From NCBI GenBank assembly GCA_035631035.1, contig DASQJL010000060.1:95525-159524 (forward strand): 64,000 bases of DNA, given 5' to 3'. The notes below the pieces were generated by a model that was given only the letters and a program-made list of their open reading frames with translations, did not search any database and was not told the origin of the DNA. Position numbers and translations under genes: made by a program. Origin of the DNA: Candidatus Binatia bacterium (GTDB lineage Bacteria; Eisenbacteria; RBG-16-71-46; SZUA-252). This document shows positions 32,842-41,656 of the stretch, one piece after another (the first letter of the stretch is position 1; each line of letters begins with the position of its first letter).

Positions 32842-34227
32842 ATGAGCCATACGATTTCCGATACCGCCGGTCGCGGCGTCCCCGTGGCCGGCGAGCACCG
32901 GGGGATCCTCGACCGGGTCCTCGGCCTGTTCGCCGACGTGCGCGGCGGCGAGGGCGTCACCGCGCTCCTTCTGATGTTGAACATCTTCTTTCTCCTCGCC
33001 TCGTACTACCTGCTCAAGACGATCCGGGAGCCGCTGATCCTGGCGCAGCCGGGAGGCGCGGAGGTGAAGAGCTACGCCGCGGCGGCGATCGCGGGCGTCC
33101 TGATCGTGCTGGTGCCGATCTACAGCGCCATCGCCTCGCGCGTGTCGCGCGTGAAGCTGATCAACGGCGTGACGCTGTTCTTCATCGGCTGCCTCGTCGC
33201 CTTCTTCCTCGCCGATCGGGTCGGCTACGCGGTCGGGACCGCCTTCTTCGTCTGGGTCGGGATCTTCAACCTGATGGTCATCGCCCAGCTCTGGGCCTTC
33301 GCCAACGACGTCTACACCGTGGACCAGGGAAAGCGGCTCTTCGCCATCGTGGGCGTCGGCGCCTCGCTCGGTGCGATCGCGGGCTCCTTCGTGACCGGAA
33401 AGCTGGTCAAGGCGTTCGGACCCTATCCCTTCATGCTGGCCGCCGCGGCGCTTCTCGGGATCTGCATGGTGCTCACCAACCTGGTCAATCTGAGGGAGAA
33501 GCGGGGCGTGCACGGCCAGCCGGAGACGCCCGGCGACCGCGCCGCGGCCGCGGATCAGCCCGCCGCGGCGGACACGGGCGAGAAGAGTCGGAGCGGCTTC
33601 ATGCTCGTCCTCACCAACCGCTACCTGCTCCTGATCGCGGCGCTGATGATTCTCTCGAATCTCGTGAACACGACGGGCGAGTACATCCTGGGGAAGACGA
33701 TCGTGAACGTCCTGGCGGCGCGGCAGGGAGGCGCCGTGGACGAGGAGAAGGCGATCGGCGCCTTCTACGGGAACTACTTCACCATCGTGAACATCGTCTC
33801 CTTCCTGATCCAGGCGTTTCTCGTCTCGCGCATCCTCAAGTGGTTCGGGGTGCGCACCGCCCTTCTCGTGCTTCCCTTGGTGGCGCTGGTCGGCTACGCG
33901 TCGATGGCGTTCGTGCCGATCCTCTCCTTCATCCGCGGCGCGAAGATCGCCGAGAACTCGCTCGACTACTCGCTCCAGAACACGACGCGCAACGCCCTTT
34001 ACCTGCCCACGAGCCGGGCGGCCAAGTACAAGGCGAAGCAGGCGAACGACACCTTCTTCGTTCGCCTGGGGGACGTGATCTCGGCGGGTCTCGTCTTCGC
34101 GGGAACCACGTGGCTCGCGTTCCGGCCCACCGACTTCGCCAAAGTGGCGCTGGCGCTGATCGTGATCTGGATCGGCGTCGCCTTCGCGCTGGGCCGCATG
34201 TTCCAGCGGCAGGCGAAGACCGCCTAG
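32842..34227 (+). CDS. Npt1/Npt2-family (ATP/ADP translocase-like) transporter
   Basis: This 461-residue membrane protein has about 12 helices. The start MLNIFFLLASYYLLKTIREPLIL, the FANDVYTVDQGKRLF loop and the YSLQNTTRNALYLPTSRAAKYKAKQ segment match the Tlc/Npt family, best known from obligate intracellular bacteria as nucleotide exchangers. Free-living relatives occur and their substrates are mostly undefined. It is the last gene of the envelope operon, with GGAGGAACCC before the ATG. A distant relative with HEAT repeats lies at 25087-27807. Confidence 0.85.
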   Translation: MSHTISDTAGRGVPVAGEHRGILDRVLGLFADVRGGEGVTALLLMLNIFFLLASYYLLKTIREPLILAQPGGAEVKSYAAAAIAGVLIVLVPIYSAIASRVSRVKLINGVTLFFIGCLVAFFLADRVGYAVGTAFFVWVGIFNLMVIAQLWAFANDVYTVDQGKRLFAIVGVGASLGAIAGSFVTGKLVKAFGPYPFMLAAAALLGICMVLTNLVNLREKRGVHGQPETPGDRAAAADQPAAADTGEKSRSGFMLVLTNRYLLLIAALMILSNLVNTTGEYILGKTIVNVLAARQGGAVDEEKAIGAFYGNYFTIVNIVSFLIQAFLVSRILKWFGVRTALLVLPLVALVGYASMAFVPILSFIRGAKIAENSLDYSLQNTTRNALYLPTSRAAKYKAKQANDTFFVRLGDVISAGLVFAGTTWLAFRPTDFAKVALALIVIWIGVAFALGRMFQRQAKTA

Positions 34228-34230
34228 AGC

Positions 34231-34258
34231 GACGCGCCGGCGCGCCGCGGGGCGCGTC
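34231..34258. terminator. Hairpin between convergent genes
   Basis: GACGCGCC (34231-34238) and GGCGCGTC (34251-34258) form an 8-bp stem, 3 bp after the transporter stop and 10 bp before the end of the Rieske gene. No T-tract is seen. Confidence 0.4.
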
Positions 34259-34267
34259 CGGCGCGGG

Positions 34268-35824
34268 TCAGGCCCGTTCCCAGGCCGCGGCCGGCTGCGC
34301 CGTGTCCTTCTCGGCGAGATCGCGCGTGGCCGGTCCGTTCACGACCCGGCCGCGGCTGTCGAACCGGGAGCCGTGGCAGGGGCAGTCCCAGCTCTTCTCG
34401 GCCGAGTTCCAGCGCACGACGCATCCCAGGTGGGTGCAGACCGCCGACATCTCGTGGAGCGTCCCCGAGGGGTCGCGGTAGGCCGCCACCTTGGTCAGGC
34501 CGCGTCGCAGCACCGCGCCCTCGCCGGGAGGGATCTCGTCGGCGGAGCCGACGTCGCCGCCCGTCACGTAGTCGGCGTACTTGGATACGAAGTTCAGGTT
34601 CTCCTTGGCCAGCTCTCCCGCGGCGCGCAGGCTGACGCGGCCCGGGTCGTAGAGCCGGGCCCAGGCGTTCTCGCGGCCCGCGATCAGATCGCGGAGGAGC
34701 AGCCCCGCGATGGTGGAGTGGGTCATCCCCATCCCCGAATCCCCCGTCGCGATGAAGACCCGCGACCCGCTCTTGTCCGGTCCGATGAACGCCACGCCGT
34801 CCATCGTCTCCATGACCTGCCCCGACCACCGCGCGACGAACTCCCGCGCCTGGGGGAAGCGCTCGCGCGTCCACGCTTCGAGGGCCGCCCAGCGCTCGTC
34901 GGCGTCGTCGGCCTGTCCGGTCTTGTGGTCCTCGCCCCCCACGAGCAGGAGATCCGGCCCTCCCTGGCTCTCCGGCTGCAGGCGGACGTAGTGGTAGGGG
35001 TCTTCGGTGTCGTAGTAGAGGGCGCGCGTCACCGAGCCGGCCGGCACGCGGGCGGCGACCACGTAGGTGCGGTAGGCGGCCTGCTTGGGATGGACTCCGA
35101 TCAGCTCGTGCACGGGCGAGTTGGTGGCGACCACGACGGCATCCGCCTGGACGGTGACGCCGTCCGCCGTCTCGACGCGGGGCGGCGGGCCGTGATGGAC
35201 CGCGGTCACGCGCGTGCCGCCGTGGATGCGTCCTCCGGAGCGCTCGATCGCGTCGGCCACGCCCTGCAGGTAGCGGAGCGGGTGGAACTGCGCCTGGTTC
35301 GGAAAGCGGAGGCAGGGCCCCGTTTCGAACGCGTCGAGGGGCGCCCGGTCGGCCCACGCGACGCCCGACACGCCCGCGCGGCGCGCCGCCTCCAGCTCCC
35401 GCTCCAGCTCGTCCCGGGGATCGCCGGGGGCGGCGAAGAGATAGGCGTCGAGTCGAAGGAGGTCGCAGGCGATCCGCTCCCCCTCGGCGATCGACTCGAT
35501 CGTGTCGATCGCGGCGGTGTGGCTCTCGGCCGCGAGGCGCGCCCCCTCGGGTCCGTGGACCTGCTCGATCCAGTGGTAGCGGTCGTCGATGACGTTCGTG
35601 AGGTGCGCGGTGGTTCGCGAGGTTTCCCCGCCCGCGGTGGCGCCGTCGTCCAGGACCGCCACGCGCAGCCCTTCGCGGGCGAGCAGGTAGGCGGTGGTGA
35701 GTCCCGCGATGCCGGAGCCCACGATGCAGACGTCGGCGCGCAGGTCTCGGGTGAGCGGCGGGCGGGCAGGCAGCGGCGGGACGTCCATCCACACGGAGCG
35801 CGTGGCGCCGGAGTCGCTCTTCAT
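34268..35824 (-). CDS. FAD-dependent oxidoreductase with C-terminal Rieske domain
   Basis: It has 518 residues. A DAO-type FAD fold begins near residue 28 (ADVCIVGSGIAGLTTAYLL, then VAVLDD) and extends to about 400. A Rieske [2Fe-2S] domain at the C-terminus (about 415-505) has the ligands CTHLGC and CPCHGSRFD. This fusion occurs in many bacteria; the electron donor and substrate are not established. It reads alone on the minus strand and meets the nucleotide-transporter gene tail to tail. The ATG at 35824 is followed by a short hydrophilic N-terminus; no signal peptide is seen, so it is probably cytoplasmic. Confidence 0.88.
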   Translation of the reverse strand: MKSDSGATRSVWMDVPPLPARPPLTRDLRADVCIVGSGIAGLTTAYLLAREGLRVAVLDDGATAGGETSRTTAHLTNVIDDRYHWIEQVHGPEGARLAAESHTAAIDTIESIAEGERIACDLLRLDAYLFAAPGDPRDELERELEAARRAGVSGVAWADRAPLDAFETGPCLRFPNQAQFHPLRYLQGVADAIERSGGRIHGGTRVTAVHHGPPPRVETADGVTVQADAVVVATNSPVHELIGVHPKQAAYRTYVVAARVPAGSVTRALYYDTEDPYHYVRLQPESQGGPDLLLVGGEDHKTGQADDADERWAALEAWTRERFPQAREFVARWSGQVMETMDGVAFIGPDKSGSRVFIATGDSGMGMTHSTIAGLLLRDLIAGRENAWARLYDPGRVSLRAAGELAKENLNFVSKYADYVTGGDVGSADEIPPGEGAVLRRGLTKVAAYRDPSGTLHEMSAVCTHLGCVVRWNSAEKSWDCPCHGSRFDSRGRVVNGPATRDLAEKDTAQPAAAWERA

Positions 35825-35912
35825 GGCTCGGTCTCCTCTTCGGCGAGACCCCAGGAGCCCACTTCCCCTGCCTTGAGTCTAGGCCCTCCGCGCGCGAAAG
35901 CGCAACGAGCCG

Positions 35913-36389
35913 TCAGCGCGCGGGTTTCACGTCCGGCGTGCCCGTGTCCACGCCTCGCTGCCGCAGCAGCGTTCGCGCCGACTCGGCGAGCTCCGCGTAC
36001 GTCTCGCGGATCTTGTCCAGCTCCTTGTCGTCCAGGTCTTCCAGATCGAGCAGCGCGTTGTGCGCGCCCTCGAGCGCCCGGATCAGCTCGTCCAGCTTGA
36101 GGTGGACCGCCTCCGAGTCCCGGTTCTGCGTGTTCTGGATGAGGAAGACCATCAGGAAGGTGACGATCGTGGTGCCCGTGTTGATGACGAGCTGCCACGT
36201 GTCGCTGTAGTGGAACATCGGCCCCGTGAGTCCCCAGACCACGATGATCGCCGCCGCGACGGCGAACGCGCCCGGGCGGCCCGCGGCGCGCGAGGTCGCC
36301 TTGGCGAAGCGCGTGAACCACGACCTCCGGGCGGGCGCCTGGCGCCGTGCGACCGGTTTCGCGTTCTTCCTTCGTCGTTTCGTCGGCAT
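35913..36389 (-). CDS. Low-affinity iron permease-like membrane protein
   Basis: It has 158 residues. A very basic N-terminus (1-30) is followed by FTRFAKATSRAAGRPGAFAVA, two membrane helices (about 42-60 and 68-85) and the family signature LVINTGTTIVTFLMVFLIQNTQNRDSEAVHLKLDELIRA. The C-terminal helix is acidic. This matches the Iron_permease domain family, although transport has not been shown for most bacterial members. It lies 9 bp after the aminotransferase gene end on the same strand and may be transcribed with it. Confidence 0.82.
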   Translation of the reverse strand: MPTKRRRKNAKPVARRQAPARRSWFTRFAKATSRAAGRPGAFAVAAAIIVVWGLTGPMFHYSDTWQLVINTGTTIVTFLMVFLIQNTQNRDSEAVHLKLDELIRALEGAHNALLDLEDLDDKELDKIRETYAELAESARTLLRQRGVDTGTPDVKPAR

Positions 36390-36398
36390 CTCGGCTCC

Positions 36399-37592
36399 TC
36401 AGCTAGGGAGCGCCGCGACCGCAGTCGCGAGCCGCTCCAGGTCGTCGTCGTCGTTGTAGAGCTGGGCCGAGACGCGCGCCCAGATCCTCCCCCGCCATGC
36501 GTGCACCTGAACCTCGATCCGATCCTGGAAGAGGAGCCGGTCGCGGACGCGCGCGGCGTCCTCCGGCTCGCTCCCGAGACGCTCGGGCATCGGGATCGTC
36601 GTCATGGGGCCGGTCATCGACTCCGGCGCCGCCGGCTCCGTCCCCCACCGCTCCGTAAGGAACGCGCGGGCGCGGAGCGCCAGCGCGCGGTTGTGCTCGC
36701 GCACCGCGTCGGCCCCCAGCTCCTCGAACCAGTCGAGCGCGGCGGGCGTCGCGAGCCACGCCGAGGGGTCGCGCGTGCCCACCCAATCGAACTCCGCCAG
36801 GAACCCCCGGCCGATGCCCCAGGAGATCACCGGGGGATGCAGCTCCTCCTGCCGCTCCGGCGCCGCCCAGAGAATGCCGCAGCTCCGCGGCGCGAACGCC
36901 CACTTGTGGAGGTTCGCGGCGTACCAGTCGGCGCCGATCGCGCCCAGCGCGCTCAAATCCACCGGGACGGCGCCGGGACCGTGCGCCCCGTCGACCAGCA
37001 CCCGCAGGCCGAGCGCCTTCGCCTTCGCGACGATCGCCTCGAGCGGCAAGATCAGGGCGCTCTCCGAGGTGACGTGGTCCACGATCAGGAGCCGCGCTCG
37101 CGGCGAGAGCGCGGCCGCGTACGCCTCGGCGATGCCCTCCGCCGAGAACGGCGGACCCGGAAGCGGGACCTCCCGCACGACCGCGCCGGTCTCCCGCGCG
37201 CGGAACGCGGCGGCGTTCCGGATCGCGCCGTAGGCATGGTCGGAGATCACGATCTCGTCGCCCGGCCGGAGGGGAAAGGAGCGGAGCACCGCGTTGATTG
37301 CCGTCGTGGCGTTGTCCACGAAGACGAGGTCCTTCCCCTCGGCGTTCAGGAATCGGGCGACCCGGTCCGCGGCCGCGCGCATCCGCGGCGGCTCCGCGCG
37401 CGGACCGCCCACCGCGATGGCCGAGAGCTCACGCAGCAGGAAGCGCGCCGGTTGGAGCTCCACTTCCCGGCGAATCCGCTCCTGCGCCTCGAACGCGCGG
37501 CGGGGCGGCGCGCCGACGGTCCCGTGATTGAGGTAGACGAAGGCGGGATCGAGCAGCCACTCGGAACGGATCGCCTTGCCGAAACGGCTCAT
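36399..37592 (-). CDS. Class V aminotransferase, isopenicillin N epimerase-like
   Basis: It has 397 residues. It starts with the family hallmark YLNHGTVGAPPRRAFEAQERIR and has NATTAINAVLRSF (PLP phosphate contact), DHVTSESALILPLEAI, VDGAHGPGAV (Asp/His) and the PLP Lys in NLHKWAFAPRSCGILW. Members act on D/L amino acids or cysteine-like substrates; the substrate here is unknown. The ATG at 37592 overlaps the stop of the upstream FAD oxidase gene (ATGA), so the pair likely works on the same amino-acid compound, for example racemisation followed by oxidation. Confidence 0.88.
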   Translation of the reverse strand: MSRFGKAIRSEWLLDPAFVYLNHGTVGAPPRRAFEAQERIRREVELQPARFLLRELSAIAVGGPRAEPPRMRAAADRVARFLNAEGKDLVFVDNATTAINAVLRSFPLRPGDEIVISDHAYGAIRNAAAFRARETGAVVREVPLPGPPFSAEGIAEAYAAALSPRARLLIVDHVTSESALILPLEAIVAKAKALGLRVLVDGAHGPGAVPVDLSALGAIGADWYAANLHKWAFAPRSCGILWAAPERQEELHPPVISWGIGRGFLAEFDWVGTRDPSAWLATPAALDWFEELGADAVREHNRALALRARAFLTERWGTEPAAPESMTGPMTTIPMPERLGSEPEDAARVRDRLLFQDRIEVQVHAWRGRIWARVSAQLYNDDDDLERLATAVAALPS

Positions 37593-38845
37593 CTGAACCG
37601 CTCCGGGCGCAGGGGCTCGAGATCGATGGCGGGCCGCTCGCCGGACACGAGCGCCGCGATCAGGGAGCCGGTCACCGGGCCCAGCGAGAGTCCGAGCATC
37701 GCGTGCCCGGTCGCGACGAGGAGATTGTCGCGGCGCGCGGAGCGGCCGATGTACGGCAGCCCGTCCGGCGTGCAGGGGCGAAGCCCGCTCCAGGGCTCGA
37801 TCCCGGCGAAACGGTCCGGGGTGAAGGCCGGCAGATAGCGTCCCATCGAGCGCACGATGCCCCGGATGCGCGGCGGATTGACGCCCAGCGTGCCGGCCCC
37901 GAGCTCCATCGTGCCGCCGACCCGGAGCGTGCTTCCCATTGGGGTGATCGCGACGCGCGCCTCCTGCAACAGCAGCGAACGGCGCGGCCGCTCCGGAGGT
38001 TCGGGCAGGGTGAGGCTGTAGCCCTTCCCCGGCTCGAGCGCGATCGGAACGCCGAGCGGCCGGAGCACCGCGCGCGACCAGGAGCCCGCGGCCACCACGA
38101 ATTCGTCGCCCCGATGCTCTCCGCGGGGCGTGATCGCCGCTTCGATCCTGCGCCCCGAGGCGCGCCACCCCGTCACGCCCGATTCCCACGCAAAGGCGCC
38201 GCCCCGCTCGCGCACGAGACGCGCGAGCGTCGCGCAGAAGCGCTGCGGCGTCACGTGCGCATCCATCGGGTAGTGCACCCCGCCGGTCACGTCCAGCGTG
38301 AGGGACGGCTCCAGCGCCGCCACGCCCGCGCGATCGAGGATGACGGCCTCCATGCCCAGCTCTCGCGCGGCCGCCGCGTGGCGGCGCTCCACGTCGAGGG
38401 CCGCCTCCGAGCGGAAGAGGAGGAGAAGCCCTTCCTCGGTGAGCCCGAAATCGTTGCCGGTACGACGGGCCAGCTCCTCGAAAAGCGACCGGCTGGTCAG
38501 GTTCAAATCGCGGAGGAGCGGCCCCGCGCGGCGCGCGCGCTCCGGCCGCGAGGCTCTCCAGAAACGGAAGGACCAGGCGAGGAACGCGGGATCCAGCCGT
38601 GGGCGCACCCAGAAGGGGCTCTCGGGATCGCCGAGCCAGCGGAGCGCCTTCCCCACGACCCCCGGCGATGCGAGCGGAATGAAATGGCTCGGCGAGATGA
38701 ATCCGGCATTGCCCAGGGAGCAGCAGTCGTGGTGTTCCGGCCCCCGCTCGAGGACGGTGACCTCGTGCCCCCGCTCCAGGCAGTACCAGGCCGTGGCCAG
38801 GCCCGACACGCCCCCGCCCACGATGATGATCTTCTTGCCCGCCAC
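37589..38845 (-). CDS. FAD-dependent D-amino-acid dehydrogenase (DadA-like)
   Basis: It has 418 residues. The dinucleotide-binding start is KKIIIVGGGVSGLATAWYCLERGHEVTVLER. DadA-type features follow, such as SLGNAGFISPSHFIPLASPG, the GKGYSLTL segment, and the C-terminal GLRPCTPDGLPYIGRS and GHAMLGLSLGP flavin-contact region. The family oxidises D-amino acids or hydroxyproline isomers and feeds electrons to the membrane chain. It forms a two-gene operon with a class V PLP enzyme. The GGAGGGCGG site lies before the ATG at 38845. Confidence 0.87.
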   Translation of the reverse strand: MAGKKIIIVGGGVSGLATAWYCLERGHEVTVLERGPEHHDCCSLGNAGFISPSHFIPLASPGVVGKALRWLGDPESPFWVRPRLDPAFLAWSFRFWRASRPERARRAGPLLRDLNLTSRSLFEELARRTGNDFGLTEEGLLLLFRSEAALDVERRHAAAARELGMEAVILDRAGVAALEPSLTLDVTGGVHYPMDAHVTPQRFCATLARLVRERGGAFAWESGVTGWRASGRRIEAAITPRGEHRGDEFVVAAGSWSRAVLRPLGVPIALEPGKGYSLTLPEPPERPRRSLLLQEARVAITPMGSTLRVGGTMELGAGTLGVNPPRIRGIVRSMGRYLPAFTPDRFAGIEPWSGLRPCTPDGLPYIGRSARRDNLLVATGHAMLGLSLGPVTGSLIAALVSGERPAIDLEPLRPERFR

Positions 38846-39043
38846 CCGCCCTCCTTGGCATTACCCCTGCACCGCAAGGACTGGAGGGCGAATCTAGCAT
38901 AGGAGAGGGATGGGTGTAGCGCGCGGACCGTCCGTAAGCCCTTTTCCAGCAACGGAAGATTCCGCGGCGCGCCACGGGCGGCGCGGGGCGGTGTAGGAAA
39001 CGAGCGACAGTGAGACCCCGTTCCGTCAGGAAGGAGCGTTTCC

Positions 39044-40933
39044 GTGTTTCGAAGAACAGCGATCTGGATAGCGATGGCGGCGGCCGTCGTTTCCGCGGGG
39101 TGCTCGTCGCGACGAGGCGACCAGCTCTCCCAGGACGACTACCCCTACGCGGGGCCGCCTTCCGATTCGTATAGCGACGCCCGCGGCGCCTCGAACGGAC
39201 GCGCGGCCGCGAACCGACACGATGCCGCTCCCAGGACGGAGCGCGACCGCCGTTCCGGCGACACCGATTACTACGGCCGCTGGGCGTACGCCTACGGCCG
39301 CGACCCGTCGTACGACTATTATCTCGCCTCCTCGTATGGCGACGGCGGCTACTACGATCGCGGCTACGACGACGACGGCTACGGCGACGACGAATACGGC
39401 TACCCCGTCACGGTCTCCTACTTCTACGACGAGCTCGATCCCTACGGCGACTGGTACGACGACCCGCGTTACGGCTGGGTCTGGTACCCCGAAGCGACGT
39501 ACGCCGGCTGGCGCCCCTACCTCAACGGGCACTGGGTCTACACCGATTGGGGCTGGGCCTGGGTTTCCGAGGATCCCTGGGGAGCCGATCCCTATCACTA
39601 CGGCCGATGGGCCTGCGACGCTTCGAATCGCTGGATGTGGGTCCCCGACGACGTGTGGGCGCCGGCGTGGGTGTCGTGGCGCTACGGCGACGGCTGGGCC
39701 GGCTGGGCGCCGCTTCCGCCCGAGGCGACGTGGGACGTTTCCTTCGGGGTTCGCTACGCCGACGACTTCGTCGCTCCGTCGCGCTGGTGCTTCGTTCCGG
39801 CGACCCGGCTCACGAGCACGCGGCTCCGCTCGTACGTGGCGCCGCTTCCCGAGACGCGGCGGATCTACACCGAGACCCGGGATCTGACCCGCTACGCGTC
39901 GGTGAACGGGCGGGTGGCCGAGCGCGGACTTCGGCCCGCGCTGATCGAGCGCGCCACGGGACGAGACATCCCGCAGTACCGCCTGACGACCCGCGAGGGC
40001 GGCCTCCGGCGCGACATGGTGCGCGGCAGGACCCTCGTATCGCCGATGCCGGTTCTCGCGCGAGAAGGTAGGGGGCGCGGCGGCGAGCGCCTCACCACCG
40101 AGATGCGCGCGCGCCGCGATCGCTTCGAGCGGGAGATGCGGGTTCGCGGCGGCAGGCTGGAGCGCGGGCAGCGGATGCCTCCGGGGCGCGGCGGCGAAAT
40201 GCAGGCGCGCGGACGGCTCGAGCGCGGAGCGCCGGTCGAGCGGCAGCGTGGATTCGATCGCGCGCGGATGGAGCAGGATCGGCGGGATCAGATGCGCATG
40301 GAGCGGGACCGCCGGGATCAGGCGCGCGTGGAGCGGGACCGCAACGCCCGCGAGGACCGTGCGCTTCAGCAGCAGCGCTTCGAGAGCCAGCAGCGGCAGC
40401 GCGGCTTCGAGCGCCAGCAGCAGCAACGCTACGAGCGCGAGCAGCAGGGCCTGCGCCAGCAGCAGGAGCAGCGCCAGCAGCAGCGCATCGAACGGCAGCA
40501 GCAATACGACCGCGGCCAATCCCAGCAGCGCCGCAGGGATCGCGCTGAAGCCGAGGGGCGCGCTCGCGCCGAGCAGCAGGCCCAGCGCGACCAGGCCCGC
40601 CAGCAGGCCGAGCAAGCGCGGTACGAGCGCCAGCAATACCGGCAGCAGGCGGAGCAGGAGCGCTACCAGCGCCAGCAATACCGGCAGCAGACAGAGCAGG
40701 AGCGCTACCAGCGCCAACAGCAGCAGCAGCAGCAGGACGCTCGCGCGCGTCAGGAAGAGCGCCGCCAGCAGGCACAGGCGCAGCAGCCACAGCAGCAGCA
40801 GCAACAGCAACAGCAGCCGCAGCAGCGGGTCCGGCAGGAGCGCGGCAATCGCGGCGGCTCCGACCAGGAGCCCAGCCAGGACCAGGGCTCCGATCAACGG
40901 GGCCACGGGCGGGGGCGCGGCCACAACCGCTGA
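39044..40933 (+). CDS. DUF6600 lipoprotein with Gln/Arg-rich tail
   Basis: It has 629 residues. A lipoprotein signal (WIAMAAAVVSAGCSS; Cys about 20) is followed by a Tyr/Asp/Gly-rich stretch (about 25-120) and the DUF6600 Trp-rich block (about 125-240), with repeats of the form YGDWYDDPRYGWVWYP, NGHWVYTDWGWAWVSEDPWG and YHYGRWA. The C-terminal half (about 330-610) is low-complexity Arg/Gln/Glu with runs of Gln, probably a long charged coiled coil or disordered brush. It is probably an outer-membrane lipoprotein with a structural role. It stands alone, followed by a hairpin terminator. Confidence 0.8.
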   Translation: MFRRTAIWIAMAAAVVSAGCSSRRGDQLSQDDYPYAGPPSDSYSDARGASNGRAAANRHDAAPRTERDRRSGDTDYYGRWAYAYGRDPSYDYYLASSYGDGGYYDRGYDDDGYGDDEYGYPVTVSYFYDELDPYGDWYDDPRYGWVWYPEATYAGWRPYLNGHWVYTDWGWAWVSEDPWGADPYHYGRWACDASNRWMWVPDDVWAPAWVSWRYGDGWAGWAPLPPEATWDVSFGVRYADDFVAPSRWCFVPATRLTSTRLRSYVAPLPETRRIYTETRDLTRYASVNGRVAERGLRPALIERATGRDIPQYRLTTREGGLRRDMVRGRTLVSPMPVLAREGRGRGGERLTTEMRARRDRFEREMRVRGGRLERGQRMPPGRGGEMQARGRLERGAPVERQRGFDRARMEQDRRDQMRMERDRRDQARVERDRNAREDRALQQQRFESQQRQRGFERQQQQRYEREQQGLRQQQEQRQQQRIERQQQYDRGQSQQRRRDRAEAEGRARAEQQAQRDQARQQAEQARYERQQYRQQAEQERYQRQQYRQQTEQERYQRQQQQQQQDARARQEERRQQAQAQQPQQQQQQQQQPQQRVRQERGNRGGSDQEPSQDQGSDQRGHGRGRGHNR

Positions 40934-40957
40934 TCCGTCCGGAAATCGCTTGGCACG

Positions 40958-41000
40958 CCCGCGGGCCTCTTAGTACGGTCTCACCCGTACGGTCCGCGGG
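40958..41000 (+). terminator. Nested hairpin terminator after the DUF6600 gene
   Basis: The outer stem CCCGCGG (40958-40964) with CCGCGGG (40994-41000) encloses GTACGG (40973-40978) with CCGTAC (40985-40990). A short T-tract follows near 41008. It lies 25 bp after the DUF6600 stop and just before the HIT gene. Confidence 0.55.
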
Positions 41001-41042
41001 CGCTGCGTTTTCCGCGCCGCCCCGGGGCCGGGCGCGGAGACC

Positions 41043-41387
41043 ATGAGCGACTGTCTCTTCTGCCGCATCGTCAGCGGCGAGATCCCCTCGAAGCCTGTGG
41101 CCGACACGGCCGACCTCCTCGCGTTCCGCGACATCGCGCCTCAGGCTCCGACCCACATCCTGATCATTCCCAAGCGACACATCGCCCCCTCCGCCGCGGA
41201 GCTCACGCCGGAACATGGGACGCTCCTGGGGCAGCTCTTCCCGTTGGCGGCGCGCATCGCCCGCGACGAGGGGCTGGGATCGGGGTGGCGGCTCGTGACC
41301 AATGTCGGCCCGCACGCGGGGCAGACCGTCTTTCACCTTCATTTCCACCTCGTGGGAGGCGCCCCGCTGGGGCGATTCGGATCATGA
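41043..41387 (+). CDS. HIT family nucleotide-binding hydrolase (HinT-like)
   Basis: It has 114 residues, close to the usual HinT length. It starts with CLFCRIVSGEIPSKPVADT, has LIIPKRHI, and ends with the histidine triad QTVFHLHFHLVGG. These enzymes hydrolyse nucleoside phosphoramidates and AMP-amino acid adducts. It is the first gene of a tight operon with a TAT-signal mini-protein (4-bp overlap) and an amidase (8-bp overlap). Confidence 0.92.
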   Translation: MSDCLFCRIVSGEIPSKPVADTADLLAFRDIAPQAPTHILIIPKRHIAPSAAELTPEHGTLLGQLFPLAARIARDEGLGSGWRLVTNVGPHAGQTVFHLHFHLVGGAPLGRFGS

Positions 41388-41656
41388 GACGTCGCCGATT
41401 CATGAAGCTCATGGCCGCGAGCGCGGCCGCCGTCCTGACCCAGCCCGTGGGGCGCTCGCTCGCCGCCGCGGCCAAGCATCCCGCATCGCCCCCGCCGGAA
41501 TCGCCGGCGATGTCGGCGGCCACCCGGAAGGAGATCGCCAGCCAGAAGAAATCGGTGGCCGACATGCTGAAGGTGATCCGCGCCTACAAGCTCCCGCCGG
41601 GCAGCCGGCCCGCGTTCCTCTTCCGGGCCGAGAAGCGGAGCGTCTCCCGTGCCTGA
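41384..41656 (+). CDS. Small TAT-signal protein, companion of the amidase
   Basis: It has 90 residues. A twin-arginine-type signal (MRRRRFMKLMAASAAAVLTQPVG, RRRF-M-K) is followed by a Pro/Ala stretch and one helical segment TRKEIASQKKSVADMLKVIRAY. The short C-terminal PPGSRPAFLFRA is reminiscent of small exported partners found beside amidases or oxidoreductases. The ATG overlaps the HIT stop (ATGA) and the end overlaps the amidase start. Its role is unknown; it may carry the otherwise signal-less amidase out through Tat as a hitchhiker. Confidence 0.65.
   Translation: MRRRRFMKLMAASAAAVLTQPVGRSLAAAAKHPASPPPESPAMSAATRKEIASQKKSVADMLKVIRAYKLPPGSRPAFLFRAEKRSVSRA

Noticed and set aside
40949..40967. 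TGGCACG before the HIT gene as a sigma-54 -24 element
   Set aside because: The base pair 10 nt on is GG, not GC, and no TTGC-like -12 exists; the sequence is part of the nested terminator hairpin.
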